The position numbers were made by a program, and so were the translations under genes. A stretch of DNA of 30,701 nucleotides. Source: JBBRTJ01 sp038244535 (lineage in GTDB: Bacteria > Actinomycetota > Acidimicrobiia > Acidimicrobiales > Ilumatobacteraceae). Of the stretch, positions 1 through 6,891 are shown one piece after another. The stretch lies in contig JBBRTJ010000038.1 in NCBI GenBank assembly GCA_038244535.1, forward strand, positions 1 to 30,701, written 5' to 3'. The stretch's first letter is position 1. The number at the start of each line of letters is the position of its first letter. The notes beneath the pieces were generated by a model, which was given only the letters and a program-made list of their open reading frames with translations, was not told where the DNA came from and searched no databases.

Positions 1-146
1 ACGGCTACGCCACCGACGACGAGCTCGGCGGGGTCGAGGCCCGGGCCACTGCCGAGATCGATGACGCGCTGCAGTTCGCCCTCGACAGCCCGTTCCCCGA
101 CGAGTCCGAGCTCCTCACCGACGTCTATGCGGAGGTCACCCGATGA
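1..146 (+). CDS. C-terminal end of thiamine-dependent dehydrogenase E1 alpha subunit (partial)
   Basis: The window opens inside a reading frame (codons from base 3) that runs 47 residues to a TGA at 144-146. The visible tail is acidic and contains ALQFALDSPFPDESELLTDV, which resembles the C-terminal end of E1-alpha subunits of the pyruvate/acetoin dehydrogenase family: a helix followed by 'S-P-x-P'. The stop overlaps the next start as ATGA, so the two genes are translationally coupled, and the neighbour is E1-beta. E1-alpha carries the thiamine diphosphate site and makes an alpha2beta2 decarboxylase with E1-beta. The catalytic part lies outside the window, so the assignment rests mainly on context. 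Confidence 0.8.
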   Translation, partial: GYATDDELGGVEARATAEIDDALQFALDSPFPDESELLTDVYAEVTR

Positions 147-1135
147 GCAGGGTCATGCCGATCGCGCTTGCGCTCAACGAGGCGATGGACATCGCCATGG
201 GTCTCGACGACAAGGTGTTCCTCCTCGGCGAGGACATCGCCGAGCCGTCGGGGGGCGTCTACAAGGTCACCAAGGGCCTTTCGACCAAGTACGGCAAGCA
301 TCGCGTCCGCAAGACGCCCATCAGCGAGCAGGCCATCGTCGGCGCCGCCATCGGTGCCGCCATCGCCGGGTACCGGCCGGTGGCCGAGATCATGATCATG
401 GACTTCCTGGCCGTGTGCCTCGACCAGGTGACCAACCACGCCGCCAAGATCCGCTACATGAGCGGCGGCCAGACGACGGTGCCGATGGTGATCCGCACCT
501 CGGCCGGTGCCGGCATGGGCTTCGGGGCGCAGCACTCTGAGTTGCTCGAGGCCTGGTTCACGCACACGCCTGGCATCAAGGTGGTCTTCCCCAGCACGGC
601 CGCCGATGCCAAAGGGCTCCTGCTGTCGGCCATCTTCGACGACGACCCCGTGCTGTTCGTCGAACAGATGGCGCTGTACTGGAACCCGGCGTTCGCGGGC
701 GAGGTGCCCGAAGGTGACGTGCGGGTGCCTCTCGGCCTCGCCGACGTGAAGCGGACGGGCAAGGACATCACGCTCATCAGCTACGGCCGTCAGGTGCACG
801 ACTGCCTGGCAGTGGCGACCGCCCTCGCCGAGTCCGACGGCATCTCGGCCGAGGTGGTCGATCTCCGCACGCTCGTGCCGCTCGACGAGGACACGGTCAT
901 GCGGTCCGTAGCCAAGACCAAGAACGCGGTCGTCGTGCACGAGGCCGTGACCCGCGGCGGGTACGGGGCCGAGCTGTCGAGCCGCATCCACGAGGAGCTG
1001 TTCAGCGAGCTCGAGCACCCCGTGCAGCGGGTTGGCGCCGCCAACACCCCGGTGCCGTACTCGAAGCCGCTGGAGACGGCCTTCATGCCCCAGCAGGCCG
1101 ACATCGCCGCCGCCGTCAAACGAGTGCTCGCCTGA
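143..1135 (+). CDS. 2-oxoacid/acetoin dehydrogenase E1 component, beta subunit
   Basis: A 330-residue protein, the usual length for E1-beta (PdhB/AcoB/BkdA2 type). The N-terminal transketolase-like pyrimidine-binding domain covers about residues 4-175, with FLLGEDIAEPSGGVYKVTKG near 27-45 and TPISEQAIVGAAIGAA near 58-73. E62 corresponds to the glutamate that contacts the thiamine N1' atom. The C-terminal transketolase domain (about 195-315) includes DLRTLVPLD and the VVVHEAVTRGGYGAEL stretch. With E1-alpha it oxidatively decarboxylates a 2-oxoacid or acetoin and passes the acyl group to a lipoyl domain. It overlaps E1-alpha by 4 bases (ATGA). A lone lipoyl-domain gene follows 0.8 kb downstream, but no E2 catalytic gene is in the window. 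The substrate (pyruvate, branched-chain 2-oxoacid or acetoin) cannot be told from the sequence. Confidence 0.93.
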   Translation: MSRVMPIALALNEAMDIAMGLDDKVFLLGEDIAEPSGGVYKVTKGLSTKYGKHRVRKTPISEQAIVGAAIGAAIAGYRPVAEIMIMDFLAVCLDQVTNHAAKIRYMSGGQTTVPMVIRTSAGAGMGFGAQHSELLEAWFTHTPGIKVVFPSTAADAKGLLLSAIFDDDPVLFVEQMALYWNPAFAGEVPEGDVRVPLGLADVKRTGKDITLISYGRQVHDCLAVATALAESDGISAEVVDLRTLVPLDEDTVMRSVAKTKNAVVVHEAVTRGGYGAELSSRIHEELFSELEHPVQRVGAANTPVPYSKPLETAFMPQQADIAAAVKRVLA

Positions 1136-1178
1136 CGATCATCAGGCGGTCTCCGCGCGTCGTCAGGCCGATCGTCAG
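1132..1178. terminator. Inverted repeat spanning two convergent stop codons (possible bidirectional terminator)
   Basis: CTGACGATC at 1132-1140 is repeated perfectly in inverse as GATCGTCAG at 1170-1178. The left arm contains the E1-beta stop (1133-1135) and the right arm the DUF305 stop (1175-1177, minus strand). The 29-base loop holds a second small hairpin, GCGG-TCT-CCGC (1146-1156). There is no T-tract, so terminator function is inferred from symmetry and position. Confidence 0.4.
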
Positions 1179-1825
1179 CCGGTGGCGAAGCCGAGCTTCT
1201 GCTGCAGCTTGGTCAGCTCGTCGATCTCGCCGAGCTGACCCGTGCGCATGGCGTTCGCCAGCTCCCGCACCGGAGCCGTCTCGGCCCGGCGGGCGGCGAA
1301 CTCGGCCATGTGCACGCCTCCCTGGTGGTGGGCCAGCATCAGCTCGAGGTAGCGGCGGTCGGCCTCCTTGCCCGAGGCGTTGCGCAGCGCAGTGATCTGC
1401 GGGGGGGCGGCGATCCCCGCCATCTGGTTGACCGCCGTGTCCATTCCCATCCAGCCCATGGCCCGCCCGGTCTCGTTCTGCTCGGTGCGCCCCCAGGTCC
1501 GCAGCATCTGCACCATCAGCCCGTTCTCGAGCTGCTGGCCGAGGAGAACCTCCTTGGCCAGGGTCATGGCAGTGGGGTCGAGGCCGGCGGGACCCTTCTG
1601 CACGTAGATCAGCGCCATCTGCACGGCCTGGTCGTGGTGGTAGCGCATGTCCTGGAGGAAGCCGACGTCGACCGATGCCTCCGCCGGCGTCGGGTCGTTG
1701 CGGCTCGACCACGCCCATCCCGCAGTCGTGCCGAGGAAGAGCAGGGCAACCGCCAAGGTGATGAGGCGGCCGGGGCTGGACCACCACCGCGTCTCGTCGA
1801 CTGCGGGCTCCGTGGTCTCACCCAT
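1175..1825 (-). CDS. DUF305 family protein, membrane-anchored
   Basis: A 216-residue protein with one N-terminal membrane helix (about residues 20-38, LITLAVALLFLGTTAGWAW) and no lipobox cysteine, so it is probably anchored with its C-terminal domain outside. Two histidine-rich helices mark DUF305, a ferritin-like four-helix family: MRYHHDQAVQMA (about 60-71) and MLAHHQGGVHMA (about 163-174). Family members are often found near copper or metal-handling genes; their biochemical role is not settled. Methionines near the histidines would suit metal binding (inference). There is no Shine-Dalgarno sequence. TAGCCT at 1839-1834 sits 8 bases before the ATG, which fits a leaderless transcript. It is convergent with E1-beta and divergent from the lipoyl-domain gene. 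Confidence 0.85.
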   Translation of the reverse strand: MGETTEPAVDETRWWSSPGRLITLAVALLFLGTTAGWAWSSRNDPTPAEASVDVGFLQDMRYHHDQAVQMALIYVQKGPAGLDPTAMTLAKEVLLGQQLENGLMVQMLRTWGRTEQNETGRAMGWMGMDTAVNQMAGIAAPPQITALRNASGKEADRRYLELMLAHHQGGVHMAEFAARRAETAPVRELANAMRTGQLGEIDELTKLQQKLGFATG

Positions 1826-1913
1826 GGGTGATCAGGCTAGGGGCGAACGTGCCTCGGGTACCCGGCAGGGGCTAGACAATCGCCCGTCCAACTACCCCCG
1901 AGGAGCGAGTCCC

Positions 1914-2144
1914 GTGGCCACACCGATCAACATCCCCAAGCTCGGCGTGTCGATGACAGAGGGCACCCTGGTCGAGTGGATGGTGCAGGACGGCCAGCAG
2001 GTGGCGGCCGGCGAGGTGCTGTACCGCATCGAGACCGACAAGGTCGAAAACGACATCGAAGCCCCGGTGGCCGGCACCGTGCACCTGACGGGCGAAGCGG
2101 GCGAGACCTACGACGTGGGCGTCCAGATCGGCTCGATCGACTGA
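1914..2144 (+). CDS. Stand-alone lipoyl (biotinyl) attachment domain protein
   Basis: A 76-residue protein that is nothing but one lipoyl domain: PKLGVSMTEGTLVEWMVQDG, then VAAGEVLYRIETDKVENDI with the modifiable lysine K43 in the ETDKVE turn, then the second half VAGTVHLTGEAGETYDVG. E2 acyltransferases carry this domain at the N-terminus, followed by a subunit-binding and a catalytic domain. Here a TGA follows the domain directly. The start is GTG 1914, preceded by AGGAG at 1901-1905 with 8-base spacing; the longer upstream frame is not needed. It probably serves as a mobile lipoyl carrier for the E1 encoded upstream (inference from proximity). ETDKVE favours lipoyl over biotinyl attachment, because biotin carriers usually have AMKM. 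Confidence 0.85.
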   Translation: MATPINIPKLGVSMTEGTLVEWMVQDGQQVAAGEVLYRIETDKVENDIEAPVAGTVHLTGEAGETYDVGVQIGSID

Positions 2145-2150
2145 AGCACC

Positions 2151-2169
2151 CCGGTCCAGCCTGGGCCGG
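2151..2169 (+). terminator. Possible hairpin terminator after lipoyl-domain gene
   Basis: CCGGTCCAG (2151-2159) and CTGGGCCGG (2161-2169) pair over nine positions, one of them a G-U pair in RNA. It begins 7 bases after the stop codon. No T-tract follows. Confidence 0.35.
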
Positions 2170-2519
2170 CCAGAGTCGGAAGCGCTCGGCCAGGGACCTC
2201 GGTCAAGGGCCGCCGAGTCGCTGCGAGACGGCCTTCGACCACGACCAGGATGCCCTCGTTGACACCCGCACCGCGCTGCCCTGGTGATGTTTCCCCGGGG
2301 TCGAGATGAGCGATGGCAGCGGTGAACGCCCCGAACGCTCGTCTCGGGGGTGGGTTCCGGCGTGCGAGGGGCTCGGGCCGGGCGGGACCAGTGGCGCCAC
2401 CGGCGGCACGATCAAAGCCTGCACGTGGGGCGTGCGATTCGACGGGAGGCGAAACGCTGGGGCTTCTCTACCTCCGCAACCGGCCTCAACGACACACGGA
2501 CGAGGGCGATCTTCCGGGC
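2170..2519. other. Intergenic stretch without a recognisable gene
   Basis: About 350 bases between the lipoyl-domain gene and the stop of the oxygenase gene on the other strand. Frames that stay open here have arginine/proline-rich, domain-free translations typical of GC-rich antisense frames. I see no tRNA cloverleaf, repeat array or clear promoter. Both flanking genes end into it, so it may hold only transcription ends. Confidence 0.5.
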
Positions 2520-3230
2520 TCACACCGTGGCGGTGTGGCGCTCCTGGTCGATCCAGCGCTCGAGCTGCGGACCGCTCTCGAACGACGTGATGAGGGCGTA
2601 TCGGGGGGCGTCGCCGTTGTGGACCACGACGTGCCACAGGCGCTGCGTGTCGACCACGAAGCGGGCGCCGAGGTGAAGGGGGACCCGCAGCTCGGTGGCC
2701 GGGTGGGGAAGGCCATCGGGGCCGCAGTCCATGAGCAACATGTAGCTGTCCGGGTTGTCCGTCAGCTCGACCCAGCTGCGCACGACCCAGCCCTGGTCGT
2801 CAGGGTTGAAGCGGTTGTTGTCGTCGCGGTGGAAGCTGTGGATGGCCGTGTCGCGGTCTTGGGGCTGCAGCTTGATGGTGCGCACCCGGCCGAAGTTGGC
2901 ACCGACGCTCGCGACGTAGTCGCGCAGCGTCGGGCACACCTCGGCGTTGGCCGTGAAGATGGCGTCCTTGTCGGGATGGGCGTTGTCGGTGGTCCAGAAC
3001 CCCCGGCAGTCGAGCTCGCCGTCGGCGGTGGCGATGGGGGCGAAGTTGGTGTCGCCGCCGCTCTTCCAGTCCATGTACTCGAGCGAGGTGAACTCGTGTT
3101 CTGGTACGGAGAACGCGGCATCGGTGAGCTCGACGAAGCCGGTGGCGTCGAGCGCCGCCAGTCGTGGGTGCGGCGTGTGCAGGGGGATCTGGACGGACCA
3201 GTGGTCAAGGGTGGGCCAGAACGGAGCCAT
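2520..3230 (-). CDS. Putative 2-oxoglutarate/Fe(II)-type oxygenase (aspartyl beta-hydroxylase-like)
   Basis: A 236-residue soluble protein starting at ATG 3230; the frame is open far upstream but the antisense gene occupies that stretch. A likely metal triad of the double-stranded beta-helix fold is visible: H134-x-D136 in SFHRDDNNRFNP, a distal histidine H200 in TQRLWHVVVHNG (H204 is an alternative), and R210 in PRYALITSF, which could hold the 2-oxoglutarate carboxylate. Spacing of about 64 residues from HxD to the distal histidine fits cupin-like hydroxylases. I infer an Fe(II)- and O2-dependent hydroxylase; the substrate is unknown. It is divergent from the glycyl radical enzyme gene, with a 129-base shared control region. 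No Shine-Dalgarno sequence is obvious. Confidence 0.6.
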   Translation of the reverse strand: MAPFWPTLDHWSVQIPLHTPHPRLAALDATGFVELTDAAFSVPEHEFTSLEYMDWKSGGDTNFAPIATADGELDCRGFWTTDNAHPDKDAIFTANAEVCPTLRDYVASVGANFGRVRTIKLQPQDRDTAIHSFHRDDNNRFNPDDQGWVVRSWVELTDNPDSYMLLMDCGPDGLPHPATELRVPLHLGARFVVDTQRLWHVVVHNGDAPRYALITSFESGPQLERWIDQERHTATV

Positions 3231-3292
3231 GGGCCCAAAGGTACGCCCTGAGGGGCGCGAAGCGGTGGCTGCCGGACGTCCCATGCCGACCA

Positions 3293-3318
3293 GGACCTTG
3301 GTCCCGACCGGGACCTTG
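3293..3318. promoter_or_regulatory. Inverted and direct repeats in the divergent oxygenase/glycyl radical enzyme region
   Basis: GGTCCC (3300-3305) and GGGACC (3310-3315) form a perfect inverted repeat with a 4-base spacer. GGACCTTG also occurs twice (3293-3300 and 3311-3318), 18 bases apart. The site is centred about 50 bases before the glycyl radical enzyme start and 75 bases before the oxygenase start. It is a candidate operator; the binding protein is unknown. It does not resemble an FNR box (TTGAT-N4-ATCAA). Confidence 0.35.
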
Positions 3319-3359
3319 TTCTCTGTTCGGCCCCCACGGTGCTCCGTACCGTCGCGGAC

Positions 3360-4910
3360 ATGGAGATCTTCGAGCTGCAGAGCGAAGCGCGCCGGGTCGT
3401 CGACCATCCTGCGCTCACCTACCACCAGCGCGTCGCCCAGCTGGCGGTGCTGGCCGAGAACGCCCTCGCCCCGCCCCAGGTGAGCATCGCCTGCCACGAG
3501 GCGCTGGAGAAGCGCGTCATCTGCGACATGTACGAGGGCAACGCCCCCTACCGGCCCCGCTACGTGCTGCCCGACTACGCCAAGCTTCTCGCCTCGGGCT
3601 CGGCCTACCTCGAGCTTCCACCGGCCAACGAGCTCGACGAGGCTCTGGCATGGCTGCTCATCGCCTACTCCCAGGTCCCGTCCATCACGGGCTACCCCGT
3701 GTACCTCGGTGACCTCGATCGGTTGCTGGCGCCGTACGTCGACGAGGTGGACGACGACGAGCTGCACCGCCGCCTCTGCCTGTTCTGGATCTCGCTCGAC
3801 CGGATGTTCCCTGACGCGTTCACCCACACCGATCTCGGACCCGACGACAGCCGGGTTGGCCGCATGGTGCTGCGCCTCGAGCGCGAGCTGCTCCAGGTCG
3901 TCCCGAACCTCACGCTGCGCGTCGACCCGACGCGCACCCCCGATGACTACCTGCTCGACGCCGTGCAGACGGTGTTCGAGTGCGGCAAGCCACACTTCGT
4001 CAACGACCCGATGATGGTCGCCGACCTCGGCGATCGCTACGCCGTGGTCAGCTGCTACAACTCGCTGAAGGTTGGGGGGGGCTCGCACACGCTGGTGCGG
4101 CTGAACCTCAACGAGGTCGCGCTGCACCACGACGGCGGGGGAGACGCGTTCATCGCCGATGCCCTGCCGCGCTACGTCGAGCTGACCGCCGAGCTCGCCG
4201 AGGCGCGCGTCCGCCACCTCGTGGAGCGGGCCCGGTTCTACGAGCACAGCTGGCTGGTCGACGAGGGCCTCATCTCCCTTGATCGCTTCTCGGCCATGTT
4301 CGGGGTGTTCGGCCTGGCCGAGGCGGTCGAGCTGCTGCTCGAGCGAGACGGCATCGAGGCGCGCTACGGCCACGACGAGCCGGCCAACGAGCTCGCCCGC
4401 CGGATCATCGAGCGCGTCGCCGAACTGGTGGCGGCCCGCCCCATGCCCTGGTGCGAGGGCAACGGCGGCCGATGCTTCCTGCACTCCCAGTCCGGCATCG
4501 ACAGCGACCTCGGCGTCACCGCCGGCACCCGCATCGCGGTGGGCTCCGAGCCGCCGTTGTACGAGCACCTCGCCGCCGTCGCTCCCCATCACCGGTTCTT
4601 CACCGCCGGCGTGAGCGACGTCCTCGCCTTCGACGACACTGCCCGGGCGAACCCGCAGGCCATGGTCGACATCATCCGCGGCGGCTTCGCCATCGGGATG
4701 CGCGACGTGACGTTCAACCTCGACAGCAACGACTTCATCCGGATCACGGGGTACCTCGTTCGCAAGTCTGACTTGGCCAAGCTCGAAGCCGAGGGGGCCC
4801 GCCACAGCAGCACGTTGCTGGGTGCCGGCTCGGTGGCGCAGTCGCACGTCCTCGATCGGACGCCGAAGCGGGTGATCAGCGGTGAGAGCGCCTCGGGGCC
4901 TCGTCGCTGA
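3360..4910 (+). CDS. yjjI: YjjI-family glycyl radical enzyme
   Basis: 516 residues from ATG 3360, about the length I recall for Escherichia coli YjjI. The expected radical cysteine is C232 in AVVSCYNSLKVGGGSHT. The radical glycine is G464 in FIRITGYLVRKSDL, the RVxGY-type C-terminal motif. The regions FFTAGVSDVLAFDD and the tail ending in KRVIS also match YjjI as I recall it. These enzymes use an O2-sensitive backbone radical installed by a radical SAM activase, which is encoded next, overlapping by 29 bases. The YjjI substrate is not established to my knowledge. GTG 3339 is an alternative start, but neither start has a Shine-Dalgarno sequence. TACCGT at 3347-3352, 7 bases before the ATG, fits a leaderless mRNA and favours 3360. 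Confidence 0.88.
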   Translation: MEIFELQSEARRVVDHPALTYHQRVAQLAVLAENALAPPQVSIACHEALEKRVICDMYEGNAPYRPRYVLPDYAKLLASGSAYLELPPANELDEALAWLLIAYSQVPSITGYPVYLGDLDRLLAPYVDEVDDDELHRRLCLFWISLDRMFPDAFTHTDLGPDDSRVGRMVLRLERELLQVVPNLTLRVDPTRTPDDYLLDAVQTVFECGKPHFVNDPMMVADLGDRYAVVSCYNSLKVGGGSHTLVRLNLNEVALHHDGGGDAFIADALPRYVELTAELAEARVRHLVERARFYEHSWLVDEGLISLDRFSAMFGVFGLAEAVELLLERDGIEARYGHDEPANELARRIIERVAELVAARPMPWCEGNGGRCFLHSQSGIDSDLGVTAGTRIAVGSEPPLYEHLAAVAPHHRFFTAGVSDVLAFDDTARANPQAMVDIIRGGFAIGMRDVTFNLDSNDFIRITGYLVRKSDLAKLEAEGARHSSTLLGAGSVAQSHVLDRTPKRVISGESASGPRR

Positions 4911-5607
4911 CGTCATCGCCAGCTCGTTCGTCGACGGCCCTGGGAACCGCTACGTCCTGTTCCTCCAGGGCTGCCCGTTCGACTGCGTGGCGTGCCACAA
5001 CCCCCAGACCATCCCGGAGACCTCGCCCCTGGCTCGCCTCATGTCGGTGGACGAGGTGATCGCCGGGATCGAACCGGTGGCCCCGTTCCTGTCAGGCGTG
5101 ACGGTCTCGGGAGGCGAGGCGACGCATCAGCCCGACTTCCTCCTCGCCCTGTTCACTGCGCTGCGCGACCACCCGCGCCTCGGCACCCTGACGAGGCTCA
5201 TCGACTCCAACGGGGCCACCGATGCCGCCACCTGGGACCGGCTGCTCCCCGCCAGCGACGGCGTGATGCTGGACCTGAAGGCCCTCGATCCCGACGTGCA
5301 CCTGCGGCTGACGCACCGGCCCAACGACGCGGTGCTGGCGTCGATCCGTCACGTCGCCGCCGCGGGCAAGCTGACCGAGGTGCGATTGCTGCTCGTCCCC
5401 GGCCAGAACGACAGCAACGAGCAGCTCGTGCGCACGGCCGAGTTCCTGCTGGCGATCGCTCCTGACGTGGTCGTCAAGGTGATCGGTTTTCGCCGCCACG
5501 GCGCTCGCGCCGCAGCGCGCCACTGGGACGAGCCCGATGCCGAGCGCCGCGCCGCCTACGGCGAGTTGCTGCGCGCCGCCGGCATCCGGCAGCTCTGTGT
5601 TGTGTGA
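4882..5607 (+). CDS. yjjW: YjjW-type glycyl radical enzyme activase (radical SAM)
   Basis: 241 residues. The radical SAM cluster motif is C31-x3-C35-x2-C38 in LFLQGCPFDCVACHNPQT. SAM-binding features include VTVSGGEATHQPDF (the GGE motif, about 94-107) and LIDSNGATD. MSVDEV, TVSGGEAT, SDGVMLDLKALD and RLLLVPGQND follow the YjjW pattern closely. It uses SAM and a [4Fe-4S] cluster to abstract hydrogen from the glycine of the partner YjjI protein. E. coli YjjW has a ferredoxin-like insert with two more cysteine clusters between CHNP and MSVDEV. Here those motifs are joined by only 11 residues, so it is pared down like PflA. The start is GTG 4882, inside the end of yjjI, so translation is probably coupled. 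Confidence 0.9.
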   Translation: MRAPRGLVADVIASSFVDGPGNRYVLFLQGCPFDCVACHNPQTIPETSPLARLMSVDEVIAGIEPVAPFLSGVTVSGGEATHQPDFLLALFTALRDHPRLGTLTRLIDSNGATDAATWDRLLPASDGVMLDLKALDPDVHLRLTHRPNDAVLASIRHVAAAGKLTEVRLLLVPGQNDSNEQLVRTAEFLLAIAPDVVVKVIGFRRHGARAAARHWDEPDAERRAAYGELLRAAGIRQLCVV

Positions 5608-5637
5608 CCACCCCGAGCGAGGAGAGGATCCCTACTC

Positions 5638-6891
5638 ATGGCCATGAACTGCAAGCCGATCTCGACCGTGGACGACCGAATCAACGACATCCGGATGCGC
5701 ACCGCCCAGATCGTCAACGACGACATCCTGCCCAACGAGTCGCGCCTGTGGGCCTCCCGCCGCGAGGGTGAGTCGTTCCACGATCGCACCGAAGTCCTCG
5801 AGCTGCGGGCCGAGATCAAGGACAAGGTGAAGCAGGCCGGGCTGTGGGCGCCCCACCTGCCCACTGAGTACGGCGGCATGGGCCTCGACTTCCTGGCCCA
5901 CGCCTACATGAACGAGGTGCTGGCCTACGCCATCGGCGCGGCGTCGCTGTTCGGTGTCGTGGCGCCGAACTCCGGCAACCAGTCGATCTTGGTCAAGTAC
6001 GGGACCGAAGCCCAGAAGCAGCAGTGGCTCATGCCCCTCATCGAGGGAACGATGGAGTCGGGCTTCTCGATGACCGAGCCGCACAACCCCGGATCCGATC
6101 CGCGCTCGCTCGACACGATCGTCTACCACGAGGGCGACCACCTTGTGATCAACGGCCACAAGTGGTTCACGTCGAACGGGGTCGATGCCGACTTCTTCAT
6201 CGTGATGTGCCGGATGGTGGACGGGCCTGAGTCCAACCGCAAGGTCGGGCCCATGGTCCAGGTCATCGTGCCGGCGGCCACCACCGGGGTGAACATCGTG
6301 CGGGCCGTGGGCGTGTGGGGTCGCTCCGAGTCCGACCACTGTGAGATCAAGTACGAAGACGTGCACGTCTCGCCCGACAACGTCCTGGGGCGCGTCGGCG
6401 ACGGCCACCAGGCCGCGCAGGACCGCCTCGGCGCCGGTCGCATCTTTCACTGCATGAACTCGATCGGGCAGATGTGGCGGGCCTTTGACCTCATGGTCGA
6501 GCGGGCCCGCAGCCGCGAGGTCCACGGCGGCAAGCTCGAGGACAAGCAGTTCGTGCAGGGCTTCATCGCCGACAGCTACATCGACATCCAGGCGGCCCGC
6601 CTCATGACGCTCCACGCGGCCGAAAAGATCGACAGCGGCCTGCAGGGGGCGCGTACCGACATCTCGGCCATCAAGGTGTTCGTCCCGGCCGCCTACACGC
6701 GGGTGGTCGACCGGGCCATCCAGGTGTGGGGCGCGGCGGGCGTCTCGAACGACCTGCCACTGGCCGGCATGTACATGGGCGCCCGCACGCTGCGCATCGC
6801 CGATGGTCCCGACGAGGTGCACAAGATCCTCATCGCCAAGAACGTCCTCGGCCAGTACGCCAAGGGCGAGTCATGGGACTTCGGGAACTGA
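5638..6891 (+). CDS. Acyl-CoA dehydrogenase
   Basis: 417 residues, in the normal range for the family. The N-terminal helical domain includes LWAPHLPTEYGGMGLDFL. The FAD-contacting middle domain includes GFSMTEPHNPGSDPRSLDT and VINGHKWFTSNGVDADF. The C-terminal domain includes GAAGVSNDLPLAGMY and ADGPDEVHK near the end, a variant seen in ACAD10/11-like members. It should oxidise an acyl-CoA to the 2,3-enoyl-CoA with electrons passed to ETF; chain preference cannot be read. ATG 5638 has AGGAGAGG at 5619-5626. It follows yjjW by 30 bases on the same strand and may be cotranscribed. Its last 21 bases overlap the convergent membrane-protein gene. Confidence 0.93.
   Translation: MAMNCKPISTVDDRINDIRMRTAQIVNDDILPNESRLWASRREGESFHDRTEVLELRAEIKDKVKQAGLWAPHLPTEYGGMGLDFLAHAYMNEVLAYAIGAASLFGVVAPNSGNQSILVKYGTEAQKQQWLMPLIEGTMESGFSMTEPHNPGSDPRSLDTIVYHEGDHLVINGHKWFTSNGVDADFFIVMCRMVDGPESNRKVGPMVQVIVPAATTGVNIVRAVGVWGRSESDHCEIKYEDVHVSPDNVLGRVGDGHQAAQDRLGAGRIFHCMNSIGQMWRAFDLMVERARSREVHGGKLEDKQFVQGFIADSYIDIQAARLMTLHAAEKIDSGLQGARTDISAIKVFVPAAYTRVVDRAIQVWGAAGVSNDLPLAGMYMGARTLRIADGPDEVHKILIAKNVLGQYAKGESWDFGN

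Noticed and set aside
2297..2307. GGGGTCGAGAT shared with the window end (30691-30701) as possible attachment sites
   Set aside because: Eleven bases is short for a GC-rich 30-kb window, and no integrase or phage gene is present.
3300..3315. FNR-type anaerobic control site before the glycyl radical enzyme
   Set aside because: The repeat is GGTCCC-N4-GGGACC and does not match TTGAT-N4-ATCAA.
3231..4916. Upstream extension of the minus-strand oxygenase frame opposite yjjI
   Set aside because: The extension is low-complexity and antisense to a clear glycyl radical enzyme; only the part after ATG 3230 looks like a protein.
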